DNA from: Variovorax sp. Root411
GTDB lineage: Bacteria; Pseudomonadota; Gammaproteobacteria; Burkholderiales; Burkholderiaceae_C
Assembly: GCF_001425205.1 (NCBI RefSeq)
Contig: NZ_LMDW01000012.1
Coordinates: forward strand, 141,584 to 205,583
DNA length: 64,000 nt
Direction of reading: 5' to 3'
Shown: positions 35,051-47,654 of the stretch, piece by piece
Position numbering within the stretch: the stretch's first letter is position 1
Layout: the number at the start of each line of letters is the position of its first letter
The notes under the pieces: model-generated
Seen by the model: only the letters and a program-made list of their open reading frames with translations
What the model was told of the DNA's origin: nothing
The model's database searches: none
Made by a program: the position numbers and the translations under genes

Positions 35051-36682
35051 TTACTTGATATCCACGCCGTAGAAGGTATGGCGACCGAATGGGCTCAATT
35101 TGAAATCGACGACTTCCTTGCGCACGGGCTTCAGCTGCACCGCATGTGCAATCGTGAACCACGGCGCCTGCTCCTTGAAGATCACCTGCGCCTTCTTGTA
35201 GAGCGCATCTCGGTCGGCCTGCTTCGTCGTGCTCTTGGCCTTCACCACGAGGTCTTCATAGGGCTGGTAGCAGAACTTCGAGATGTTGCTGCCGCTGGCC
35301 GACTTGGCCGAGGCGCAGCCCAGCAGCGTGTAGAGGAAGTTGTCGGGGTCGCCGTTGTCGCCGGTCCAGCCCAGCATGCCCATCTGGTGCTCGCCGGCCT
35401 GCAGGCGCTTGCGGTACTCGCCCCATTCGAAGCTCTTGATCTCGGCCTTGACGTTGATCTTGGCGAGGTCGGCCTGCATCAGCTCGGCGATGCGCTTGGC
35501 ATTCGGGTTGTACGGACGCTGCACCGGCATGGCCCACAGGTCGGTGCTGAAGCCATCGGGGAAGCCGGCCTGCGCCAGCAGTTTCTTCGCGGCATCGGGG
35601 TCATACGGATCGTCCTTCACCGCATCGTTGTAGGACCACATGGTCGGCGGAATCGGGTTCTTCGCGGCCACGCCGGTCGTGAGGTACACGCCGTCGATGA
35701 TGGCCTTCTTGTTGATCGCCATGTTGATGGCCTTGCGCACGCGCACGTCGTCGAAGGGCTTCTTCGTGGTGTTGTACGAGAGGTAGCCGACATTCAGGCC
35801 AGGCTGCTCCAGCACCTGCACGTTCGGGTCTTTACGTATCGCGTCGAGGTCGGCCGGGTTCGGGTACGGCATCACGTGGCATTCGCCCTTCTGCAGCTTG
35901 GCCCAGCGCACCGACGCATCGGGCGTGATCGCGAACACGAGGTCGTCGATCTTCGCCTTGCCGGCCCAGTACTGCGGGAAGGCCTTGAAGCGGATGATCG
36001 CGTCCTTCTGGTACTGCACGAGGTAGAACGGCCCGGTGCCGATCGGGTCCTGGTCGACCTTCTCGGGCGTGCCGGCCTTCAGCATGGCAATCGCGTATTC
36101 CTTCGACTGGATGCCCGCGTACTGCATCGCCAGGTTGGCCAGGAACGGCGCCTCGGGCTGGTTGAGCACGATCTTCACCGTGTAGTCGTCGATGCGGTCC
36201 ACCGTCTTCAGGAGCTTTGGCATGCCCATGTCGTTGAAGTACGAGTGGTTCTGGCTGGTGACCTTGAAGAAGGGGTCGCTCTCCTTCCACTGGCGCTCGA
36301 GCATGAAGATGAAGTCGTCGGCGTTGAAGTCGCGCGTGGGCTTGAAGCTCTTGCTGGTGTTGTGCCACTTCACGCCCTTGCGCAGGTGGAAGGTGTACTG
36401 CGTGCCGTCGGCGGAGATGTCCCACTTTTCGGCCAGGCCCGGCACGACCTTGGTGCCGCCGCGCTCGAATTCGACGATGGTGTTGTAGACCTGCGTGGTC
36501 ACATCGAACGAGGTGCCGGTGGTGTTCATCCCGGGGTAGAAGTTCTCCGGGCTTCCTTCGGAGCAATACACCAGCGTCTTGGCAGACACCGTGCCGCAAG
36601 CCAGGGTAAGGGCTGCAAGCGCTGTCGGTGCCAGGAGCGCCAGGCTTCGTGAGCGGCGCGAAACGGTGGGCTGGGTCTTCAT
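35051..36682 (-). CDS. dppA: Periplasmic dipeptide-binding protein (ABC transporter)
   Basis: 543 aa family 5 extracellular solute-binding protein. Signal peptide residues 1 to about 34 (ending GTVSA), then [20 protein letters not shown], typical of DppA. Internal landmarks are [20 protein letters not shown] and [18 protein letters not shown]. It delivers di- or oligopeptides (in some bacteria also haem or 5-aminolevulinate) to DppBCDF. ATG at 36682 preceded by GGAGTCCCC; the longer frame to 36787 lacks support. Here dppA is last in the operon rather than first. Confidence 0.92.
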   Translation of the reverse strand: MKTQPTVSRRSRSLALLAPTALAALTLACGTVSAKTLVYCSEGSPENFYPGMNTTGTSFDVTTQVYNTIVEFERGGTKVVPGLAEKWDISADGTQYTFHLRKGVKWHNTSKSFKPTRDFNADDFIFMLERQWKESDPFFKVTSQNHSYFNDMGMPKLLKTVDRIDDYTVKIVLNQPEAPFLANLAMQYAGIQSKEYAIAMLKAGTPEKVDQDPIGTGPFYLVQYQKDAIIRFKAFPQYWAGKAKIDDLVFAITPDASVRWAKLQKGECHVMPYPNPADLDAIRKDPNVQVLEQPGLNVGYLSYNTTKKPFDDVRVRKAINMAINKKAIIDGVYLTTGVAAKNPIPPTMWSYNDAVKDDPYDPDAAKKLLAQAGFPDGFSTDLWAMPVQRPYNPNAKRIAELMQADLAKINVKAEIKSFEWGEYRKRLQAGEHQMGMLGWTGDNGDPDNFLYTLLGCASAKSASGSNISKFCYQPYEDLVVKAKSTTKQADRDALYKKAQVIFKEQAPWFTIAHAVQLKPVRKEVVDFKLSPFGRHTFYGVDIK

Positions 36683-36719
36683 GGGGACTCCTCGAGACAG
36701 GGTTGAGAAAAGTCGCCGC

Positions 36720-38773
<2,054 letters not shown>

Positions 38774-38791
38774 TTCTATTTCTCCTTTGCT

Positions 38792-39700
38792 TCAGCGCTT
38801 GAGCTTCGGGTCGAGTGCATCGCGCAGCCCGTCGCCCAGCAGGTTGAAGGCCAGCACGGCCGCAAGGATCGCCAGGCCCGGGAAGGTCACGACCCACCAG
38901 GCGCGCAGCACGAACTCGCGCGCGTCGGCCAGCATGGTCCCCCATTCGGGCGATGGCGGCTGCGCCCCCAGGCCGATGAAGCCGAGCGCGGCCGCATCGA
39001 GGATGGCGGTCGAGATGCCGAGCGAGGCCTGCACGATCAGCGGTGCGGCGCAATTGGGCAGCACCTCGCGGAACATCAGCCGCAGCGTGCCGGCGCCGCT
39101 CACGCGCGCGGCGGTCACGTAGTCGCGCGAAATTTCGGTGATGACGGCCGCGCGCGTGATGCGCACATAGTGCGGCAGCACGACGATGGCCACGGCGATC
39201 ATCGCGTTGATCAGCCCCGGCCCGAGGATCGCGACGATCACGATCGCCATCAGCAGGCTCGGCATCGTGAGGACGATGTCCATCAGCCGCATGATCGCGA
39301 TCTCGAGCACGCCGCGGAAGAAGCCCGCGATCAGCCCGAGCACCACGCCCACGGCCACCGAGATCGCCACCACCGCGACGCCGATCGACAGCGACAGCCG
39401 TGCGCCGTGCATCAGGCGCGAAAGAATGTCGCGCCCGATCGCGTCGGTGCCGAGCAGGTAGCTCGCGGAGCCGCCTTGCTGCCACGCCGGCGGCAGCAGA
39501 AAGACGGCGCTGTTGGTCTCGTTGGGCGCGTGCGGTGCGATCCACGGCGCGAACAACGCGACCAGCAGCAGCACGACGATGGTGGCGAGCCCGATGACCG
39601 CGCCGCGGTTGGCAGAGAAGGCCGCCCAGAACTCGCGCCAGGGCCCAGGGGGCGCCGCGCTTCTTGCGCCGGCCGGTACTGCTTGTTGTGTCGTCGCCAT
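38792..39700 (-). CDS. dppC: Dipeptide ABC transporter permease DppC
   Basis: 302 aa inner-membrane permease. One N-terminal helix (about 30-55), then a periplasmic loop with the family LLGTDAIGRDILSRLMHGAR, then about five helices with the EAA-type loop AARVSGAGTLRLMFREVLPN, which contacts the ATPases. The ATG at 39700 (MATTQQAV) is preferred; an in-frame ATG 45 bp upstream would lie inside dppB. Pairs with DppB. Confidence 0.94.
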   Translation of the reverse strand: MATTQQAVPAGARSAAPPGPWREFWAAFSANRGAVIGLATIVVLLLVALFAPWIAPHAPNETNSAVFLLPPAWQQGGSASYLLGTDAIGRDILSRLMHGARLSLSIGVAVVAISVAVGVVLGLIAGFFRGVLEIAIMRLMDIVLTMPSLLMAIVIVAILGPGLINAMIAVAIVVLPHYVRITRAAVITEISRDYVTAARVSGAGTLRLMFREVLPNCAAPLIVQASLGISTAILDAAALGFIGLGAQPPSPEWGTMLADAREFVLRAWWVVTFPGLAILAAVLAFNLLGDGLRDALDPKLKR

Positions 39701-39704
39701 GGCT

Positions 39705-40709
39705 TCAGTGCCTGATGCGCGGGTTGATGACGCCATAAGCCACATCGACCAGCAGGTTGACCAGCATCACGATTCCTCCAAGCAGTAGCATGCCGCCCTG
39801 CAGCACCGGATAGTCGCGCCGGCCGATGGCCTCGATGAGCCACTTGCCCACGCCGGGCCACGAGAAGATGGTCTCGGTAAGGATGGCGCCCGTGAAGAGC
39901 ACGCCCACCTGCAGCCCGATGACGGTGACGACCGGGATCAGCGCATTGCGCAACGCATGCAGACCCACCACGCGAAAGCGCGACAGCCCCTTTGCGCGCG
40001 CGGTGCGGATGTAGTCCTCGCCCAGCACCTCGAGCATGGCCGAGCGCGTCATGCGCGCGATGACCGCAAGCGGCACCGTGCCGAGCACGATGGCCGGCAG
40101 GATCAAGTGATGCAATGCCGACCAGAAGGCGCCGATGTCACCGGCGCGCAGGGAGTCGATCAGTAGGAAGCCGGTTTCGGGCTCGATGTAGTACTGCACC
40201 GCGATGCGCCCCGACACGGGCGTCCACCCGAGCTGCACCGAGAAGAACAGGATCAGCAGCAGCCCCCACCAGAAGATCGGCATCGAGTAGCCGGTGAGCG
40301 AGGTGGCCATCACGCCGTGGTCGAAGATGGAATTGCGCCGCACCGCCGCGAGGATGCCGGCCGGCAGCCCGAGCAGCAGCGCGAAAAGAATGGCGCAGGC
40401 CGCGAGCTCGACGGTGGCCGGGAAGAGCGCGAGGAACTCGCTCATCACCGTGTCCTGCGTGATCAGCGACTTGCCGAGGTCGCCGTGCAGCACGCGGCCG
40501 ATGTAGATACCGTACTGCACGATCACCGGCTTGTCGAAGCCGTAGGCGGTGCGCAGCTGGGCGTGCCGCACGGGATCGATCCCGCGCTCGCCCGCCATCG
40601 TTTCGATGGGGTCACCCGGCACCAGCCGGATGAGGAAGAAGGCGAGCAGCGTCATGCCGATGAAGGTCGGCACCAGCAGGCTCACGCGGGTCAGGAGGAA
40701 TCGAAACAT
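39705..40709 (-). CDS. dppB: Dipeptide ABC transporter permease DppB
   Basis: 334 aa permease with about six transmembrane helices. The N-terminus MFRFLLTRVSLLVPTFIGMT and the EAA loop ARAKGLSRFRVVGLHALRNA are typical of DppB/OppB. First gene of dppBCDFA-mtnN. Only 50 bp separate it from the fadD stop, and I see no convincing promoter in that gap, so some read-through from fadD is possible. Confidence 0.94.
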   Translation of the reverse strand: MFRFLLTRVSLLVPTFIGMTLLAFFLIRLVPGDPIETMAGERGIDPVRHAQLRTAYGFDKPVIVQYGIYIGRVLHGDLGKSLITQDTVMSEFLALFPATVELAACAILFALLLGLPAGILAAVRRNSIFDHGVMATSLTGYSMPIFWWGLLLILFFSVQLGWTPVSGRIAVQYYIEPETGFLLIDSLRAGDIGAFWSALHHLILPAIVLGTVPLAVIARMTRSAMLEVLGEDYIRTARAKGLSRFRVVGLHALRNALIPVVTVIGLQVGVLFTGAILTETIFSWPGVGKWLIEAIGRRDYPVLQGGMLLLGGIVMLVNLLVDVAYGVINPRIRH

Positions 40710-40759
40710 CGACCGCGAATATGCAAGATCGATGCCGCGGCCCTCACCGGGCCGAACCC

Positions 40760-42439
40760 TTACTTCTTGGCGTCGCGCAACTCGCGGCGAAGGATCTTTC
40801 CGACCGGCGTTTTCGGCATGTCGCTACGAAACTCCACGATTCGCGGCTGCTTGTAACCCGTAAGGTTTGCCCGGCAGTATTCGCGCACCTGTGCTTCGGT
40901 GAGCGAAGGATCTTTCTTGACGATCACGAGCTTCACCGCTTCGCCGGTCTTCTCGTCGGGCACGCCGACCGCCGCGCATTCGAGCACGCCCGGAACCAGC
41001 GCAACCACGTCCTCGACCTCGTTCGGATACACGTTGAAGCCCGACACCAGAATCATGTCCTTCTTGCGGTCGACCACCTTGAAGTAGCCGCGTTCGTCGA
41101 CCACGCCGATGTCGCCACTCTTGAAGTAGCCGTCGGGCGTCATGACCTTGGCGGTCTCGTCGGGGCGCTGCCAGTAGCCGGCCATCACCTGCGGGCCCTT
41201 GATGGCGATCTCGCCGCGCTCGCCGGTCGGCACTTCGTTGCCGTCGTCGTCGAGCAGCTTGAGCCAGGTGCTCGGCAGCGGCAGGCCGATGGTGCCGGTG
41301 TAGGCGGTGCTGTTGGTCGGGTTGCAGGTGGTCGACGGCGAGGTCTCCGACAGGCCGTAGCCTTCGCAGATCGGGCAGCCGGTCTTCTCGAGCCAGAGCT
41401 TGGCCACCGCGGCCTGCACGGCCATGCCGCCGCCGACCGAGATCTTCAGGTTCTTCCAGTTGACGGTGTTGAAGTCGGGGTGGTTCGCCAGCCCGTTGAA
41501 CAGCGTGTTGACGGCCGGCAGGCTGTGGATGGTGTGCTTCGACAGCTCCTTGAGCACGCCGGCGATGTCGCGCGGATTCGGGATCAGGATCAGCTTGCCG
41601 CCCGTGCGCATGTTCAGCATCATGCCGACCGTGAACGCGAAGATGTGATACAGCGGCAGCGCGCATACGCTGGTGGGCTGCTCGTTGGCGGGCACCTTGT
41701 CCATGGCCGGGCCGTTCCAGGCTTCGGACTGCAGCACGTTCGCGATCACGTTGCGATGCAGCAGCACCGCGCCCTTCGACACGCCGGTGGTGCCGCCGGT
41801 GTACTGCAGCACGGCCACGTCGTCCGGGCCGATGGCCACGGGCTTCACCGAAGCGCTCGCGCCCTTGTCGAGCGCTTCGTTGAAGCGCACCGCACCCGGC
41901 AAGCTGTACGGGGGCACCAGCTTCTTGACGTTGCGCACCATGTAGTTGACGAGCGCGCCTTTCAGGAAGCCGAGGCGGTCGCCCATGGAGGCCAGCACCA
42001 TGTGCCTGATCGGCGTGGCCGCGATGCATTGCTGCAGCGTGGTGCCGAAGTTCTCCATGATGACGATCGCCTTCGCGCCCGAGTCCTTGAGCTGGTGCTC
42101 GAGTTCGCGCGGCGTGTACAGCGGGTTCACGTTGACCAGGATCAGGCCGGCGCGCAGGATGCCCGCCACCGCGATCGGGTACTGCGGGCAGTTGGGCATC
42201 ATGACCGCCACGCGGTCGCCCTTGGCGAGGCCCAGGCCCTGCAGGTAGCCCGCGAAGGCCTTGCTCTGCCTGTCGGTCTCGCCGTAGCTGATGTCCCTGC
42301 CCATGAAGCTGTAGGCCGTGCGGTCGGCGTACTTCGCGAAGCTCTCTTCCATGAGTGCGACCAGCGAGGTGTACTGCGAGGCATCGATATCGGCGGGCAC
42401 ACCCTGCGGATAGCTGCTGAGCCAGGGACGATCGGTCAT
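40760..42439 (-). CDS. fadD: Long-chain fatty acid--CoA ligase (FadD type)
   Basis: 559 aa ANL-superfamily ligase that activates fatty acids with ATP to acyl-CoA for beta-oxidation. AMP-binding P-loop YTGGTTGVSKGA at residues 213-224, a second motif GYGLSETSP, then FKSGDIGVVDERGYFKVVDR and the C-terminal catalytic Lys in KTPVGKILRREL. Strong overall FadD resemblance. ATG at 42439, about 100 bp after pntB with a GC hairpin (42511-42527) between. A second, less similar acyl-CoA ligase lies at 48948. Confidence 0.92.
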   Translation of the reverse strand: MTDRPWLSSYPQGVPADIDASQYTSLVALMEESFAKYADRTAYSFMGRDISYGETDRQSKAFAGYLQGLGLAKGDRVAVMMPNCPQYPIAVAGILRAGLILVNVNPLYTPRELEHQLKDSGAKAIVIMENFGTTLQQCIAATPIRHMVLASMGDRLGFLKGALVNYMVRNVKKLVPPYSLPGAVRFNEALDKGASASVKPVAIGPDDVAVLQYTGGTTGVSKGAVLLHRNVIANVLQSEAWNGPAMDKVPANEQPTSVCALPLYHIFAFTVGMMLNMRTGGKLILIPNPRDIAGVLKELSKHTIHSLPAVNTLFNGLANHPDFNTVNWKNLKISVGGGMAVQAAVAKLWLEKTGCPICEGYGLSETSPSTTCNPTNSTAYTGTIGLPLPSTWLKLLDDDGNEVPTGERGEIAIKGPQVMAGYWQRPDETAKVMTPDGYFKSGDIGVVDERGYFKVVDRKKDMILVSGFNVYPNEVEDVVALVPGVLECAAVGVPDEKTGEAVKLVIVKKDPSLTEAQVREYCRANLTGYKQPRIVEFRSDMPKTPVGKILRRELRDAKK

Positions 42440-42510
42440 TGGATTTGTCTCCTCCGGGAGTCGGACTGTTGAAAACGAAAACGGCGCACGAGATGGCGCC
42501 GCGAAGAGCT

Positions 42511-42527
42511 CGCCCGCTGCGCGGGCG
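42511..42527. terminator. Possible GC hairpin between pntB and fadD
   Basis: CGCCCGC-TGC-GCGGGCG forms a perfect 7-bp stem in the spacer after the pntB stop. No clear U-tract follows, so it may only attenuate. Confidence 0.35.
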
Positions 42528-42539
42528 TGGACCTTCGGC

Positions 42540-43967
42540 CTATTCGATGGCCTTGCCCATATCTTCCACTACTTTTTTTGCATCCCCAAAGACCATCATC
42601 GTCTTGTCCATGTAGAACAGCTCGTTGTCCAGGCCCGCATAGCCCGCGGCCATGGAGCGCTTGTTCACGATGACGGTCTTGGCCTTGTAGGCTTCCAGGA
42701 TCGGCATGCCGTAGATCGGCGTGCCCTTGGTGAGCGCGGCCGGGTTCACCACGTCGTTGGCGCCCAGGATGATCGCCACGTCGGCCTGCGCGAACTCGCC
42801 GTTGATGTCCTCCATCTCGAACACCTGGTCGTACGGCACCTCGGCCTCGGCCAGCAGCACGTTCATGTGCCCCGGCATGCGCCCGGCCACCGGGTGGATC
42901 GCGTACTTCACCGTCACACCCTTGTGCGTGAGCTTCTCCGCCAGCTCGTTGACCGCATGCTGGGCGCGTGCCACCGCCAGGCCGTAGCCCGGCACGATGA
43001 TCACGGTCTCGGCGTTGGACAGCATGTAGGCCGCGTCGTCGGCGCTGCCGCTCTTGACCGGACGCTGCTCCTTGGCACCGCCGCCCGCGCTGACCGCCTC
43101 GCCGCCGAAGCCGCCCAGGATCACGTTGAAGAACGAGCGGTTCATCGCCTTGCACATGATGTAGCTCAGGATCGCACCCGAAGAGCCCACGAGGCTGCCC
43201 GCCACGATCAGCATCGCGTTGTTCAGGCTGAAGCCGATGCCCGCGGCCGCCCAGCCCGAGTAGCTGTTGAGCATCGACACCACCACCGGCATGTCGGCCC
43301 CGCCGATCGGGATGATGATGAGCACGCCCATCACGAAGGCCAGCGCCAGCATCGCGAAGAAGGCCGGCCAGCTTTCGGTGGCCATGAACACCAGCCCCAG
43401 CCCGATCATGGCCAGCCCGAGCACGAGGTTCAGCATGTGCTGGCCCGCGAACTGCACCGGCGCGCCCTGGAACAGGCGGAACTTGTAGGTGCCCGAGAGC
43501 TTGCCGAAGGCGATGACCGAGCCGCTGAAGGTGATGGCGCCGATGGCCGCACCCAGGAACAGCTCCAGCCGGTTGCCGGTGGGAATGGGCGCGCCCTTGG
43601 CGATGCCTTCGAGCATGGCCGCGGGTTCGACCACGGCCGCGACCGCGATGAACACCGCCGCCAGGCCGATCATGCTGTGGAAGAAGGCCACCAGCTCGGG
43701 CATCTTGGTCATCTCGACCGTCTTGGCCCGCCAGGCGCCGTAGCCGCCGCCGACCACCAGCCCCAGCAGCACCCAGGCCAGGCCCATGAGGTGGCCGCCG
43801 GCGATGTTGTAGATCAGCGCGCCGGTGGTGAGCACGGCGATGGCCATGCCGGCCATGCCGAAGAGGTTGCCGCGGATCGAGGTGGTGGGATGGCTCAGGC
43901 CCTTCAGGGCCTGGATGAAGCAGACGCTGGCAACGAGGTACAGCAGCGTGACGAGGTTCATGCTCAT
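42540..43967 (-). CDS. pntB: NAD(P) transhydrogenase subunit beta
   Basis: 475 aa. About eight or nine transmembrane helices occupy residues 1-270, then the NADP(H)-binding domain III with VIIVPGYGLAVARAQHAVNEL, IHPVAGRMPGHMNVLLAEA and VNKRSMAAGYAGLDNEL. It couples hydride transfer from NADH to NADP+ with proton influx. The ATG at 43967 overlaps the stop of the previous subunit (ATGA). Three-subunit split form (PntAA, PntAB, PntB), as in Rhodospirillum and many Burkholderiales. Confidence 0.96.
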   Translation of the reverse strand: MSMNLVTLLYLVASVCFIQALKGLSHPTTSIRGNLFGMAGMAIAVLTTGALIYNIAGGHLMGLAWVLLGLVVGGGYGAWRAKTVEMTKMPELVAFFHSMIGLAAVFIAVAAVVEPAAMLEGIAKGAPIPTGNRLELFLGAAIGAITFSGSVIAFGKLSGTYKFRLFQGAPVQFAGQHMLNLVLGLAMIGLGLVFMATESWPAFFAMLALAFVMGVLIIIPIGGADMPVVVSMLNSYSGWAAAGIGFSLNNAMLIVAGSLVGSSGAILSYIMCKAMNRSFFNVILGGFGGEAVSAGGGAKEQRPVKSGSADDAAYMLSNAETVIIVPGYGLAVARAQHAVNELAEKLTHKGVTVKYAIHPVAGRMPGHMNVLLAEAEVPYDQVFEMEDINGEFAQADVAIILGANDVVNPAALTKGTPIYGMPILEAYKAKTVIVNKRSMAAGYAGLDNELFYMDKTMMVFGDAKKVVEDMGKAIE

Positions 43968-44293
43968 TGGGCGGCTCCCTCTGCCTTGGGCGCGGGCGCC
44001 TTCTTTTCCTTCTTCTTGAACATCTCGAGCATGCGCCGCGTGACGAGGAAGCCGCCGAAGATGTTCACTGCCGCCAAGGCGACCGCGAGCACGCCCATGG
44101 TCTTGCCGAGCGTGGTTTCGGTGAGCGCGGCCGCCAGCATGGCGCCCACGATCACGATGGCCGAGATGGCGTTGGTCACGGCCATCAGCGGCGTGTGCAG
44201 CGCGGGCGTGACGGTCCACACGACGTGGTAGCCCACGTAGATGGCCAGCACGAAGATGATCAGGTTGATGACGGTATGGGAAACGGGATCCAT
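43964..44293 (-). CDS. pntAB: NAD(P) transhydrogenase subunit alpha part 2 (membrane)
   Basis: 109 aa, three transmembrane helices within residues about 8-85 (INLIIFVLAIYVGYHVVWTV, TPLMAVTNAISAIVIVGAML, and a third ending GGFLVTRRML). It corresponds to the membrane part of E. coli PntA. The C-terminus is Lys/Ala-rich and cytosolic. Lies 24 bp after pntAA and overlaps pntB by 4 bp. Confidence 0.95.
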   Translation of the reverse strand: MDPVSHTVINLIIFVLAIYVGYHVVWTVTPALHTPLMAVTNAISAIVIVGAMLAAALTETTLGKTMGVLAVALAAVNIFGGFLVTRRMLEMFKKKEKKAPAPKAEGAAQ

Positions 44294-44317
44294 GGGTTCT
44301 TCTCCTCGCGTGTTCGC

Positions 44318-45460
<1,143 letters not shown>

Positions 45461-45899
45461 AGAGATCTCCTCAAAGCAAGGGGCACACGGAACGCGGGCA
45501 GAGCTTACAGCAAGATTACAAGCGTTCGCTGCCGCAAAAACACTCTGTGGTTTTCGCCCCAAAGTGCCGATGAATGTTGCCGTTGCTGCTATTTATTCAA
45601 TAGCAAATTCGGGTATTCGATAGCGCCCTGGAAGGAGCGACACGCGCCTTTCCGTCGCCCGACGAACAAACTTCAGATTGCTTGTCCAGAAAAAAATTGT
45701 TAACAACCCTTAATGAAATTCACAATCAAATCCGTTATTTGCATCCAATTGTCGCCAAATTTATTAAGAAATTCCTTAGAAAATGCGATTTGCGTGCATT
45801 AGTTGCAACTTTTAAACTTTACGTTAGTCGCAGATAGATACACTTCGACTCAAATCATCAGCTCAACGAGACTGGCGAAGGGAGGAAGAAGGGGATGGA
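45461..45899. other. 439-bp divergent spacer with an AT-rich block
   Basis: Between pntAA and the response regulator. The right part (about 45690-45850) is clearly AT-rich in a GC-rich genome, with runs such as AAAAAAATTGTTAACAA and AAATTTATTAAGAAATT. The left part contains the dyad GCTATT-TATTC-AATAGC (45588-45604). No gene is visible. It probably holds promoters for both directions; I do not see a confident -35/-10 pair. Confidence 0.6.
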
Positions 45900-46613
45900 A
45901 TGCGAATTGCAGTACTCGACGACGGTATAGATCAACCCAAGCGGATCAATCAAACCATGACGGCACTCGAGCACGAGTGCCATTCCTACACGGAAGGAAA
46001 AGCGCTGCTGCAGGCGATGCGCCGGCAGACCTTCGACCTGCTGATACTCGACTGGAACCTGCCCGACATGAAGGGCCCCGACGTCGTGAAGTCCATCCGT
46101 CGCGAGCTCCACAACCGGCTTCCCATTCTTTTCGTGACCGACAGGCATGACGAGGGCGACCTGGTCGAGGGGCTCAATGCGGGCGCGGACGACTTCATGG
46201 TCAAACCCGCCCGAGCCGGTGAGCTCGAAGCCCGCGTGAACGCGCTGCTGCGCCGCTCTTACCCGGCCCAGCACGAGGCCGAACTGGTTTTCGGCCCCTA
46301 CCACTTCTATCCGCCCTCGCGCCTCCTGAAGGTTCGCGGGGTGCAGGTCGAGTTGAAGAACCGGGAGTACGAACTCGCGCTGTTCCTGTTCCAGAACCTT
46401 GGGCGGCTGCTCTCGCGCGAGCACCTGCACGAGGCCGTCTGGGGCCTTGGCGCAGAAGCGCTGTCGCGATCGCTCGACACCCACATCTCGCGCCTGCGGA
46501 CCAAGCTCGACCTGCGCCCCGCAAACGGCTTCCTGCTGCTGGCCATCTACGGCCTGGGGTACAGGCTGGAAACGATCGAGGCCGACGCGCTGCCCGGGAT
46601 CGGCGTGCGCTGA
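45900..46613 (+). CDS. OmpR-family response regulator (orphan)
   Basis: 237 aa. Receiver domain residues 1 to about 120: acidic pair Asp7/Asp8, phosphoryl-accepting Asp51 (LLILDWNLPDMKGPD), Thr80 in LFVT and Lys102 in VKP. A winged-helix DNA-binding domain follows (about 135-230; REYELALFLFQNLGRLLSRE, then SRSLDTHISRLRTKL). No histidine kinase gene is nearby, so its partner is encoded elsewhere. The ATG at 45900 follows GGGAGGAAGAAGGGG. It is preceded by the AT-rich spacer. The output genes are unknown; the DUF4019 gene just downstream could be in its transcript. Confidence 0.9.
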   Translation: MRIAVLDDGIDQPKRINQTMTALEHECHSYTEGKALLQAMRRQTFDLLILDWNLPDMKGPDVVKSIRRELHNRLPILFVTDRHDEGDLVEGLNAGADDFMVKPARAGELEARVNALLRRSYPAQHEAELVFGPYHFYPPSRLLKVRGVQVELKNREYELALFLFQNLGRLLSREHLHEAVWGLGAEALSRSLDTHISRLRTKLDLRPANGFLLLAIYGLGYRLETIEADALPGIGVR

Positions 46614-46713
46614 ACCGGGAATCTCCGGCGCGCTACAGTCTCGAACGGTTTCCACCGTTGCGGACCCAGCCTTGCAGGACTGGCTGTGCGCCCCACCCGA
46701 AGGATTGAGACGA

Positions 46714-47148
46714 ATGAACCCGATGATCCGATTGCTGCTCGCAGCCACCTTGCTCTGGAGCGGGTTCGGTCCGGCCGCCGCACAGGAGGTCGAAGCCAGC
46801 GACATGGTGCGAGGCGGCATGCAGGTGATCCAGATGATCGACCAGGGCAAGGCCGGCGAACTGTGGGACGGCGCCACCCCCGCCGCCCGCAAGCGCGTGA
46901 CGCGCACCGACTTCACCACCCAGATCGCCAGGAGCCGCGCCCCGATCGGCGCACCGCAGATGCGCATCTGGGTGTCGGTCAACCGCCAGATCGTGGCCGA
47001 CGCCGACGGTGATACGGCCGGCCAGTACGTCAGCGTCGAATACGAGACCCGCTTCGCGAACAAGCCCGACGGCACCTTGCGCGAACTCGTGAGCTTTCAC
47101 CTCGACAGCGATCGTGTCTGGCGCTTCAGCGGCTATGCGCTGAAATAA
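46714..47148 (+). CDS. Secreted DUF4019-type protein
   Basis: 144 aa. Signal peptide residues 1 to about 24 (ending PAAAQ), then VEASDMVRGGMQVIQMIDQG, a WDGATPAARKRVTRTDFTTQIA helix-rich part, and a C-terminal beta part ending DRVWRFSGYALK. The layout matches DUF4019 proteins, which are small periplasmic proteins of unknown function. It follows the response regulator by 100 bp and precedes the Nudix gene by 13 bp. Confidence 0.75.
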   Translation: MNPMIRLLLAATLLWSGFGPAAAQEVEASDMVRGGMQVIQMIDQGKAGELWDGATPAARKRVTRTDFTTQIARSRAPIGAPQMRIWVSVNRQIVADADGDTAGQYVSVEYETRFANKPDGTLRELVSFHLDSDRVWRFSGYALK

Positions 47149-47161
47149 GAAGGCCGAAAAC

Positions 47162-47653
47162 ATGGCAGCAGGCCCGCGCTGGAAACCCAACGTCACCGTG
47201 GCCGCGGTGATCGAGCGCGACGGGCGCTTCCTGCTGGTCGAGGAGCAGACTGCCGATGGCCTGCGGCTCAACACGCCCGCGGGGCACCTCGACCCCGGCG
47301 AATCCCCGGCCGAGGGCTGCGCGCGCGAGACCCTCGAAGAAACCGCCCATCATTTCACGCCGACGGCACTCATCGGCATCTATATGGCGCGCTCCCGGCC
47401 GGCAGCCGAGCGCGGCGAAGACACCACCTACATGCGCTTCGCCTTCGCAGGCACCCTGGGCGCGTTCGAAGAAGGCCGCCCGCTCGACGAAGGCATCGTG
47501 CGCACCGTCTGGATGACGGCGAACGAAATCCGCGCCAGCGCGGCACGGCACCGCAGCCCGCTGCTGCTGCAGTGCATCGAAGACCATCTGGCGGGCCAGC
47601 GCCACCCGCTGGACTTGGTCCACGTCGACGAATCGGTGCGCTCGGCGCCCTGA
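47162..47653 (+). CDS. Nudix hydrolase, NudJ-like
   Basis: 163 aa. The Nudix box is complete: GHLDPGESPAEGCARETLEE followed by TA, with all catalytic Glu present. The N-terminus WKPNVTVAAVIERDGRFLLV resembles NudJ (YmfB), a phosphatase acting on thiamin pyrophosphate and nucleotides; in E. coli nudJ is adjacent to mnmA, as here, although here the two converge. One base separates its stop from the mnmA stop. Confidence 0.88.
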   Translation: MAAGPRWKPNVTVAAVIERDGRFLLVEEQTADGLRLNTPAGHLDPGESPAEGCARETLEETAHHFTPTALIGIYMARSRPAAERGEDTTYMRFAFAGTLGAFEEGRPLDEGIVRTVWMTANEIRASAARHRSPLLLQCIEDHLAGQRHPLDLVHVDESVRSAP

Positions 47654-47654
47654 G

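Noticed and set aside
34085-36652. Long plus-strand frame opposite mtnN and dppA
   Set aside because: Antisense shadow; no ribosome site or family motif.
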